This document shows, piece by piece, positions 8,580-14,997 of a stretch of 14,997 nucleotides of DNA. Both the position numbers and the translations under genes were made by a program. Each line of letters begins with the position of its first letter. Position 1 is the first letter of the stretch. The stretch lies in assembly GCF_965662675.1 (NCBI RefSeq), contig NZ_CBFIIK010000062.1, positions 1 through 14,997 of the forward strand. Reading direction: 5' to 3'. The DNA is from Roseicyclus sp965662675. GTDB lineage: Bacteria > Pseudomonadota > Alphaproteobacteria > Rhodobacterales > Rhodobacteraceae. The notes under the pieces are model-generated. The model was not told the DNA's origin and ran no database searches. It saw only the letters and a list, made by a program, of their open reading frames with translations.

Positions 8580-9968
8580 TCAGGCGTGGATCGCGCCATC
8601 GCCGCAGGCGAGTGCCGCCTCACGCACCGCTTCGGAATAGGTGGGGTGCGCGTGGCAGGTCATGGCGAGGTCTTGGGCGGATGCGCCGAATTCCATCGCA
8701 ACGCAGATCTCATGGATCAGGTCGCCTGCCATCGGTCCGATGATATGGGCGCCGAGGATGCGGTCGGTATCCTTGTCGGCGAGGATTTTCACGAAACCCT
8801 CGCCCGCGAAATTCGCCTTGGCCCGGCCATTGCCCATGAAGGAGAACTTGCCGACCTTGTAGGCGCGGCCTTGATTTTTCAGGGTTTCTTCGGTTTCGCC
8901 GACATTGGCGACCTCGGGGTGGGTATAGATCACGCCGGGGATGACGCCGTAGTTCACATGGCCGTGGCGGCCCGCGACCACCTCGGCCACGGCCATGCCC
9001 TCATCCTCGGCTTTGTGGGCGAGCATGGGGCCAGTGATGGCGTCGCCGATGGCGTAGATGCCCTTGATATTGGTGGCGTAATGGCTGTCGGTGGCGATCT
9101 GGCCGCGGTCGGTCATGGTCACACCCAGCGCGTCGAGGCCGAGGCCGTCGGTATAGGGTTTGCGGCCCGTGGCGACGAGGACGGTATCGGCGTCGATCGT
9201 GTGGGTGCTGTCATCCTTGCGCAGCTTGTAGGTGACGCTGGCGCGGCCCTTGGCGGTCGCGACCGATTGCACGGCGGCGCCGAGCGTGAAGCCAAGCCCT
9301 TGTTTTGCAAGGATGCGCTGGAAATTCTTGGCGACCTCGGCATCCATTCCGGGCGTGATGTGGTCGAGGAATTCGATCACCTGCACCTCGGCGCCGAGGC
9401 GGGCATAGACCGAGCCAAGCTCGAGGCCGATGACGCCTGCGCCGATCACGATCAGTTTCTTGGGGATCTTGCCAAGCGCCAGCGCGCCTTCGGAGGTCAC
9501 GACGATTTTTTCGTCGATGGCGATGCCGGGCAGGGTGGAGGGGGTGGAACCTGTTGCGATGATTATGTTTTTCGCCTCATGGATGTCGTCACCCACCTTG
9601 ACCTTGCCCGCTTCGGGGATGGAGCCCCAGCCCTTGAGCCAGTCGATCTTGTTCTTTTTGAACAGAAATTCGATGCCCTTGGTGTTCTGGCCGATCACGT
9701 CATCCTTGTAGGCGAGCATCTGTTTCCAATCGACCGATGGCGCCTTTCCGACCAGCCCCATTTTCGCGAAATTATGTTCCGCTTCATGGAGTTGGTGGGA
9801 TGCGTGCAGCAGCGCCTTGGAGGGGATGCAGCCGATATTGAGGCAGGTACCGCCCAAGGTCTCGCGTCCTTCGACGACGGCGGTTTTCAGGCCGAGCTGC
9901 GCGCAGCGGATGGCGCAGACATAGCCGCCGGGGCCGGAACCGATGATGATGACGTCATAGCTGGACAT
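8580..9968 (-). CDS. lpd: Dihydrolipoyl dehydrogenase (E3)
   Basis: A flavoenzyme that reoxidises the dihydrolipoamide of the 2-oxoglutarate dehydrogenase complex (and often other 2-oxo acid complexes) with NAD+. It has 462 residues, normal for E3. The FAD-binding GSGPGG is at 10-15, the redox disulfide GGTCLNIGCIPSK with Cys42 and Cys47, ATG at 138-140, the NAD-binding GAGVIGLELG at 176-185, the second FAD motif YAIGD at 305-309, and the catalytic HPTYSE with His441 and Glu446. A strong AGGAGGA Shine-Dalgarno lies 4 nt before the ATG. It is the last gene of the sucA-sucB-MAPEG-lpd series; its location makes it the likely E3 of this complex. A 98-bp gap separates it from the MAPEG gene, with no terminator seen. 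Confidence 0.97.
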   Translation of the reverse strand: MSSYDVIIIGSGPGGYVCAIRCAQLGLKTAVVEGRETLGGTCLNIGCIPSKALLHASHQLHEAEHNFAKMGLVGKAPSVDWKQMLAYKDDVIGQNTKGIEFLFKKNKIDWLKGWGSIPEAGKVKVGDDIHEAKNIIIATGSTPSTLPGIAIDEKIVVTSEGALALGKIPKKLIVIGAGVIGLELGSVYARLGAEVQVIEFLDHITPGMDAEVAKNFQRILAKQGLGFTLGAAVQSVATAKGRASVTYKLRKDDSTHTIDADTVLVATGRKPYTDGLGLDALGVTMTDRGQIATDSHYATNIKGIYAIGDAITGPMLAHKAEDEGMAVAEVVAGRHGHVNYGVIPGVIYTHPEVANVGETEETLKNQGRAYKVGKFSFMGNGRAKANFAGEGFVKILADKDTDRILGAHIIGPMAGDLIHEICVAMEFGASAQDLAMTCHAHPTYSEAVREAALACGDGAIHA

Positions 9969-10066
9969 GGTGTCCTCCTGTCGAAGTTCAGGCGATTTGG
10001 CCTGTCGGTATTGCGTCGTTTTCCCGTAGTGTTTGCGTAGCTACACCGATCCTTGCGGTGCGCCGG

Positions 10067-10468
10067 TCATGCGCCGCCGCCAAAGAGCGCTGCAAGTAGC
10101 ATCACGAGAGTGGCCAGAAAGCCCACGGCCCAGATCAGGCTGCGCCATGGCACCAGCCCTTGGGCATAGGCGGGGATGAACAGGACGCGCGAGATCAAAT
10201 AGGCATGCGCGCAGACCTCGGTCAGCGCGCTTGAGCGGCCCGAGAGGGTGACGACCACGACCGCGATGCCAAAGAGGATCAGCCCCTCGAAATGGTTGTT
10301 CATCGCACGTTGCAGGCGACCCGCCATACCCGTCAATTCGATTTTCTGGTCGCGCGGCCCCATGGCAGCCTTGGCCCCGGCCTGCGCATTGCCCGCGACG
10401 GAATAAAGCCCGATCTGCACATATTGCAGGAGGGCGGCGAGGGCGAGGATGTAAAGCTCGGTGGTCAT
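10067..10468 (-). CDS. MAPEG-family small membrane protein
   Basis: A 133-residue integral membrane protein with four hydrophobic segments (about residues 4-24, 58-77, 86-104 and 110-131). RLQRAMNNHFEGLILF (51-66) matches the conserved R..N..E block of the MAPEG superfamily (membrane-associated glutathione/eicosanoid proteins). Bacterial members are mostly uncharacterised; some have glutathione transferase activity, which cannot be claimed here. It sits between sucB and lpd on the same strand. Its ribosome-binding site is poor (only GAG about 10 nt upstream), while the neighbouring genes have clear ones, suggesting low expression. The two REP-like palindromes lie between it and sucB. Confidence 0.88.
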   Translation of the reverse strand: MTTELYILALAALLQYVQIGLYSVAGNAQAGAKAAMGPRDQKIELTGMAGRLQRAMNNHFEGLILFGIAVVVVTLSGRSSALTEVCAHAYLISRVLFIPAYAQGLVPWRSLIWAVGFLATLVMLLAALFGGGA

Positions 10469-10485
10469 GGGGGGCTCTCGGGGTT

Positions 10486-10503
10486 GCCGGGCTGAAGCCC
10501 GGC
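10486..10503. repeat. REP-like palindrome, copy 1
   Basis: GCCGGGCT (10486-10493) and AGCCCGGC (10496-10503) are perfect complements around GA. The segment 10486-10506 is the exact reverse complement of 10524-10544. It lies 18 bp upstream of the MAPEG start codon, in the sucB-MAPEG gap. Confidence 0.75.
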
Positions 10504-10523
10504 CTATGGTGCGGGAAGGTCGG

Positions 10524-10546
10524 TAGGCCGGGCTTCAGCCCGGCCT
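10524..10546. repeat. REP-like palindrome, copy 2 (inverted relative to copy 1)
   Basis: AGGCCGGGCT (10525-10534) and AGCCCGGCCT (10537-10546) form a perfect 10-bp stem around TC. It begins 8 bp after the sucB stop codon in the direction of transcription. With copy 1 it can also form one long 21-bp stem across a 17-nt spacer. It has the look of a REP/BIME-type dispersed palindrome. Confidence 0.75.
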
Positions 10547-10553
10547 GTGGCGA

Positions 10554-12041
10554 TCACAGATCCATCAACAACCGGCGGGGATCTTCCAGCGCCTCTTTCA
10601 CCCGGACGAGGAAGGTCACGGCACCTTTGCCGTCGACGATCCGGTGATCGTAGCTGAGTGCGAGATACATCATCGGGCGGATCACCACCTGACCGTTGAT
10701 CGCCATCGGGCGATCTTGGATCTTGTGCATGCCCAAGATGCCCGATTGCGGCGGGTTCAGGATGGGCGAGGACATGAGCGAGCCATAGACGCCACCATTC
10801 GAGATGGTGAAGGTGCCGCCCTGCATCTCGGCCATCGAGAGCTTGCCGTCACGTGCGCGGCGGCCTTTCTCGGCGATGGCCTTTTCGATCTCGGCGAAGG
10901 ACATGGCATCGGCATCACGGATCACCGGCACGACAAGGCCGGTGGGGGTGCCGGCGGCCACGCCCATATGCACGAAGTTCTTGTAGACGATGTCGGTGCC
11001 GTCGATCTCGGCGTTCACTTCGGGCACTTCGCGCAGCGCGTGGATGCAGGCCTTGGTGAAGAAGGACATGAAGCCAAGCCGCACACCGTGCTTTTTCTCG
11101 AAGTCGTCCTTGTAGGTGTTGCGCAGTGCCATGACCTCGGTCATGTCGACCTCGTTATAGGTGGTCAGCATCGCGGCGGTATTCTGCGCGTCCTTGAGGC
11201 GGCGCGCGATGGTCTGGCGCAGGCGGGTCATTTTCACCCGCTCTTCGCGCGCTGCATCCTCGGCCGGGGAGGGGGCGCGCGGCGCGCTGGCCATCGGTGC
11301 GGGTGCTGCGGCTTGCGGGGCAGAGGCGGCCTTCATCACATCTTCCTTCATGATCCGACCATCGCGGCCGGTGCCTGTGATCTGAGCGGCGTCGATGCCT
11401 TTTTCAGCCATCATCTTTTGGGCCGAGGGGGCATGGGCAATATCTTTGCCCGCGCTGGTGGCGGCGGGGGCAGGTGCGGGTGCGGCGGCAGGGGCAGATG
11501 CCGCGGTCGCGACAGCGCCGCCGATCACGGCAAGCTTGCCCGCGGCCTGCACCGTGGTGCCTTCGGCGGCGATGATCTCGCTCAAGACACCGGCTGCGGG
11601 GCTTGGCACTTCGACCGAGACCTTGTCGGTTTCAAGCTCGCAGAGCATTTCATCTTGCGCGACGGTGTCGCCGACTTTCTTGAACCAAGTGGCAACCGTT
11701 GCCTCGGTCACGCTTTCGCCAAGCGTGGGGACCATGACGTCGACAGCGGCGCTGGCGGCGGCTTTGGCCGGGGCGGCAGAGGGGGCCGCAACGGCGGCGG
11801 CTGCACCTTCGCCCAGCGTGGCCAGAAGGGCGTTGACGCCCACGGTTTCACCCTCGGCCGCGACGATGGCGCCGAGGATGCCTGCGGCGGGGCTTGGCAC
11901 CTCGACCGTGACCTTGTCGGTTTCCAACTCGCACAGCATTTCGTCGACTGCGACGGCCTCTCCGGGCTTTTTGAACCATGTGGCCACGGTGGCTTCGGTG
12001 ACGCTTTCGCCCAAGGTGGGCACGCGAACTTCGATCGTCAT
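10554..12041 (-). CDS. sucB: 2-oxoglutarate dehydrogenase E2, dihydrolipoyl succinyltransferase with two lipoyl domains
   Basis: The core of the OGDH complex; it transfers the succinyl group from E1 to CoA through swinging lipoyl arms. It has 495 residues with this order: lipoyl domain 1 (2-78, ETDKV with lipoyl Lys43), Ala-rich linker, lipoyl domain 2 (100-175, Lys140), Ala/Pro linker, E1/E3-binding domain (about 200-237), Ala/Pro linker, and catalytic domain (265-495) with SYDHRIVDG, His466 and Asp470. SucB enzymes such as that of E. coli have a single lipoyl domain, so this one is extended. The ATG lies 5 bp after the sucA stop with GAAGGG upstream, implying one operon. The substrate is succinyl rather than acetyl on the basis of the sucA neighbour. 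Confidence 0.97.
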   Translation of the reverse strand: MTIEVRVPTLGESVTEATVATWFKKPGEAVAVDEMLCELETDKVTVEVPSPAAGILGAIVAAEGETVGVNALLATLGEGAAAAVAAPSAAPAKAAASAAVDVMVPTLGESVTEATVATWFKKVGDTVAQDEMLCELETDKVSVEVPSPAAGVLSEIIAAEGTTVQAAGKLAVIGGAVATAASAPAAAPAPAPAATSAGKDIAHAPSAQKMMAEKGIDAAQITGTGRDGRIMKEDVMKAASAPQAAAPAPMASAPRAPSPAEDAAREERVKMTRLRQTIARRLKDAQNTAAMLTTYNEVDMTEVMALRNTYKDDFEKKHGVRLGFMSFFTKACIHALREVPEVNAEIDGTDIVYKNFVHMGVAAGTPTGLVVPVIRDADAMSFAEIEKAIAEKGRRARDGKLSMAEMQGGTFTISNGGVYGSLMSSPILNPPQSGILGMHKIQDRPMAINGQVVIRPMMYLALSYDHRIVDGKGAVTFLVRVKEALEDPRRLLMDL

Positions 12042-12046
12042 GGTCT

Positions 12047-14997
12047 TTACCCTTCGATGGTCAGCGCGTCGTTCACGAGCGCGGTCTGTTGGGATTTATG
12101 CATGCTTGCCAGACCCGTGGCGGGTGAGGCGGAAGCCGCGCGGCCCACATAGCGTGGGCGGGTGTGCTTGGCGCCGATCCGTGTCAGCACCCATTCGATA
12201 TTGGGTTCGACAAAGGACCAGGCGCCCTGGTTCTTGGGCTCTTCCTGGCACCAGATGATCTCGGCGCCCTTGAAGCGCTCAAGCTCTTTCATCAGCGAAT
12301 GTGCCGGGAACGGATAGAATTGTTCCAGACGCAGCAGGTAGATGTCGGTCAGCCCGCGTGCATCGCGTTCTTCGAGAAGATCGTAATAGACCTTGCCCGA
12401 GCAGATCACGACGCGGCGGATCTTGCCATCCTTGGCCAGCACTGTGTCGGAATGGCCCTTTTCGGCGTCATCCCACAAGACGCGGTGGAAGGAGGAGCCG
12501 GTTGTGAAATCGGCCGCATCCGAAATCGCCAGCTTGTGGCGCAGAAGCGATTTGGGCGTCATCAGCACCAAGGGCTTGCGGAAACTGCGATGCAGTTGGC
12601 GGCGCAGGATGTGGAAATAGTTGGCGGGCGTGGTGCAGTTGGCGACGATCCAGTTATCTTCGGCGGACATCTGCAAGAAACGTTCGAGGCGCGCGCTGGA
12701 ATGCTCGGGGCCCTGACCCTCGAAGCCGTGGGGGAGCAGCATGACGAGGCCCGACATGCGGAGCCATTTGCGTTCGCCAGACGAGATGAACTGGTCGAAC
12801 ATGATCTGCGCGCCATTGGCGAAATCGCCGAACTGCGCCTCCCACAGGGTCAGGGCGTTGGGTTCGGCAAGGCTGTAGCCGTATTCGAAGCCCAAGACCG
12901 CATATTCGGAGAGCGCGCTGTCGATCACCTCGAATTTCGCCTGCCCCTCGCGGACATTGTTGAGGGGGTAGTAGCGGTCTTCGCTGTTTTGATCGATCAG
13001 GCCAGAATGGCGCTGGGAGAATGTGCCGCGCGTGCTGTCCTGACCGGCAAGGCGGACGGGGTAGCCCTCGGTCAGGAGCGAGCCGAAGGCCAGCGCCTCG
13101 GCGGTGGCCCAATCAAAGCCGGTGCCGGTGGTCAGCATCTCTTGCTTGGCTTCCAGCCGGCGCGTGACGGTCTTGTGCAGGCTGACACCATCGGGTGCGA
13201 CGCTGAGCGCGCGGCCCACCTCGGCCAGTGTTTCGGGCTTGATCGCGGTATCGCCGCGCTGATAGTCGGCGCCTTCGCGGTTCAGGTGCGACCAGCGGCC
13301 ATCGAGCCAGTCGGCCTTGTTGGGTTTGTATTCCTTGCCGGCCTCGAACTCGGTGTTCAGGCGGGCTTGGAAGGCGGCCTTGGCATCCTCGATCTCGCCT
13401 TCGGGGATCAGGCCATCCTTGACCAGGCGCTCGGTATAAAGCTGCAGCGTGGTCTTATGGGTCTTGATGCGCTGATACATCACCGGGTTGGTGAACATCG
13501 GCTCATCGCCTTCGTTATGACCGAAGCGGCGGTAGCAGAAGATGTCGAGCACGACATCGCGGCCGAATTTCTGGCGGAACTCGGTCGCGACGCGAGCGGC
13601 GTGGACCACGGCCTCGGGGTCGTCGCCATTGACGTGGAAGATCGGCGCCTCGACCATCAAGGCGATATCGGTCGGGTAGGGCGAGGAGCGGCTGAAATGC
13701 GGCGCGGTGGTGAAGCCGATCTGGTTGTTGACCACGATATGCATCGTGCCGCCGGTGCGGTGGCCGCGGATGCCGGAAAGCTGGAAACCTTCGGCCACGA
13801 TGCCTTGGCCCGCAAAGGCCGCGTCGCCGTGCAGCAAGATCGCCATGACCGAGCGGCGGTCGCTATCACCAAGCTGGTCTTGCTTGGCGCGGACTTTGCC
13901 CAAGACCACGGGGTTCACTGCCTCGAGATGCGAGGGGTTGGCGGTCAGCGACAGGTGGACGGTGTTGCCGTCGAATTCGCGGTCGCTTGATGCGCCGAGG
14001 TGGTATTTCACATCGCCCGAACCATCGACATCTTCGGGCTTGAAGCTGCCGCCCTGAAACTCGTTGAAGATCGCGCGGTAGGGCTTGCCCATCACATTGG
14101 CCAGAACCGACAGGCGGCCGCGGTGCGGCATGCCGATGACGATCTCTTTCAGACCCAGCGCGCCGCCGCGCTTGATGATCTGTTCCATCGCGGGGATCAG
14201 CGCTTCGCCGCCATCAAGGCCGAAGCGCTTGGTGCCCATGTATTTGACATGGAGGAACTTTTCGAAGCCCTCAGCCTCGACCAGCTTGTTCAGGATCGCC
14301 TTGCGTCCCTCGCGGGTAAAGGCGATTTCCTTGCCGTAGCCCTCGATCCGTTCTTTCAGCCAAGCGGCCTGTTCGGGGTCGGAGATGTGCATGTATTGCA
14401 GCGCGAAGGTGCCGCAATAGGTGCGCTTCACGATCTCGAGGATCTGGCGCATCGAGGCCATTTGCAGGCCCAGCACATTGTCGATGAAGATCGGGCGATC
14501 CATGTCGGCCTCGGTGAAGCCGTAGGATTTCGGATCAAGCTCGGGGTGCGGCGTGGTTTCGCGCATGCCCAACGGGTCGAGATCGGCCACCAGATGGCCA
14601 CGGATGCGGTAGGCGCGGATGATCATCAGCGCGCGGATCGAGTCGAGCACCGCGCGCTGGATCTGCGCATCGGTGAGTTCTACGCCCTTGGCCTCGGCCT
14701 TGGCTTTGATCTTGTCGCCCGCGCCCTTGGCCTCGGCGGCGACAGGCCATTCGCCGGTCAGCGCGGCGGTCAGATCGTCGGATGGGGTGGGTGGCCAATC
14801 GCGGCGCGCCCAAGAGGGGCCTTGCGCCTCGGCGCGGGCATCGGCGGGGGTGTCGCCAAGGGCCACGAAAAAGGCGCGCCATGCCTCGTCGACCGCGCCC
14901 GGATCTTGGGCGTATTGCGCGTAAAGCTGTTCGAGATAGGCCGCGTTATGCCCCTGCATGAAGGAGGAGGCGTGGAACTGGTCGTTCGAGCTTTGGT
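12047..14997 (-). CDS. sucA: 2-oxoglutarate dehydrogenase E1 component (partial, N-terminus beyond right edge)
   Basis: The thiamine-diphosphate-dependent E1 decarboxylates 2-oxoglutarate and succinylates the lipoyl arm of E2. A Met at 14957-14959 could be taken as start, but the frame continues upstream to the edge as QSSNDQFHASSF, the usual conserved N-terminus, so the true start lies just outside the window. Counting from that internal Met, 970 residues are seen: GMPHRGRL at 276-283, the ThDP/Mg motif from GDAAFAG (378-384) to NNQIGF (411-416), SSPYPTDIAL, RRFGHNEGDEP, then the transketolase-like C-terminal half with RGTFSQRHSGL. The TAA stop is 5 bp before sucB. The length is normal for the family and no damage is seen. 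Confidence 0.97.
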   Translation of the reverse strand, partial: QSSNDQFHASSFMQGHNAAYLEQLYAQYAQDPGAVDEAWRAFFVALGDTPADARAEAQGPSWARRDWPPTPSDDLTAALTGEWPVAAEAKGAGDKIKAKAEAKGVELTDAQIQRAVLDSIRALMIIRAYRIRGHLVADLDPLGMRETTPHPELDPKSYGFTEADMDRPIFIDNVLGLQMASMRQILEIVKRTYCGTFALQYMHISDPEQAAWLKERIEGYGKEIAFTREGRKAILNKLVEAEGFEKFLHVKYMGTKRFGLDGGEALIPAMEQIIKRGGALGLKEIVIGMPHRGRLSVLANVMGKPYRAIFNEFQGGSFKPEDVDGSGDVKYHLGASSDREFDGNTVHLSLTANPSHLEAVNPVVLGKVRAKQDQLGDSDRRSVMAILLHGDAAFAGQGIVAEGFQLSGIRGHRTGGTMHIVVNNQIGFTTAPHFSRSSPYPTDIALMVEAPIFHVNGDDPEAVVHAARVATEFRQKFGRDVVLDIFCYRRFGHNEGDEPMFTNPVMYQRIKTHKTTLQLYTERLVKDGLIPEGEIEDAKAAFQARLNTEFEAGKEYKPNKADWLDGRWSHLNREGADYQRGDTAIKPETLAEVGRALSVAPDGVSLHKTVTRRLEAKQEMLTTGTGFDWATAEALAFGSLLTEGYPVRLAGQDSTRGTFSQRHSGLIDQNSEDRYYPLNNVREGQAKFEVIDSALSEYAVLGFEYGYSLAEPNALTLWEAQFGDFANGAQIMFDQFISSGERKWLRMSGLVMLLPHGFEGQGPEHSSARLERFLQMSAEDNWIVANCTTPANYFHILRRQLHRSFRKPLVLMTPKSLLRHKLAISDAADFTTGSSFHRVLWDDAEKGHSDTVLAKDGKIRRVVICSGKVYYDLLEERDARGLTDIYLLRLEQFYPFPAHSLMKELERFKGAEIIWCQEEPKNQGAWSFVEPNIEWVLTRIGAKHTRPRYVGRAASASPATGLASMHKSQQTALVNDALTIEG

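Noticed and set aside
8568..10040. Long plus-strand open frame opposite lpd
   Set aside because: Antisense shadow of lpd, rich in Asp, Gly and His as expected from the complement of GC-rich codons; no recognisable domain.
10644..12152. A 502-codon plus-strand open frame opposite sucB
   Set aside because: Low-complexity Gly/Arg/His antisense of the E2 gene, which has all its domains intact on the minus strand.
12164..13990. A 608-codon open frame on the plus strand opposite sucA
   Set aside because: It is the antisense of a fully conserved E1 gene. High third-position GC removes stop codons on the opposite strand; the product shows no family motif.
14957..14959. ATG as the start of sucA
   Set aside because: The frame is open to the window edge and encodes the conserved NDQFHASSF upstream of this Met, so it is internal.

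Overview
The window is GC-rich, densely coding alphaproteobacterial DNA. The gene complement and protein sequences look like the Rhodobacterales (Rhodobacter/Roseobacter group). Supporting signs are a urt urea-transport locus, a FYDLN-acid protein next to tRNA-Ala, a two-lipoyl-domain 2-oxoglutarate dehydrogenase E2, and an intergenic GC hairpin of the type I recall as abundant in that group. This assignment rests on recognition only; no search was run.

Layout, left to right. 1-2725 (minus strand) holds the start of a urea ABC transporter operon: urtA (substrate-binding protein), a short gap with a strong hairpin, then urtB (permease), which runs off the left edge. 2726-3226 is a 501-bp divergent intergenic region with several inverted and direct repeats but no convincing gene. 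3227-5434 (plus) is icd, a monomeric-type NADP isocitrate dehydrogenase, ending at a bidirectional rho-independent terminator. Facing it on the minus strand is a transcription unit of a FYDLN-acid protein, tRNA-Ala(GGC) and a metallo-beta-lactamase-fold hydrolase. 7141-8513 (plus) is a translationally coupled pair: a YgjP-type zinc metallopeptidase and a GntR/FCD regulator. These converge at 8514-8579 on the 2-oxoglutarate dehydrogenase operon (minus): sucA (E1, 5' end beyond the right edge), sucB (E2), two inverted REP-like palindromes, a small MAPEG membrane protein, and lpd (E3).

Functionally, icd makes 2-oxoglutarate and sucA-sucB-lpd oxidise it to succinyl-CoA, so two consecutive TCA steps are encoded here, in separate transcription units on opposite strands. 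UrtA/UrtB import urea for nitrogen, and 2-oxoglutarate is the carbon skeleton for ammonia assimilation, so the whole window sits near the C/N junction, though no shared regulation is shown.

I did not find a clearly new biological system. Most of the window is housekeeping. The points most worth a second look are a duplicated motif in the periplasmic part of UrtB, the REP-like pair and MAPEG gene inside the OGDH operon, the old but protein-conserved lipoyl duplication in E2, the peptidase-regulator pair with a degenerate FCD metal site, and the palindromes in the urtA/icd intergenic region.
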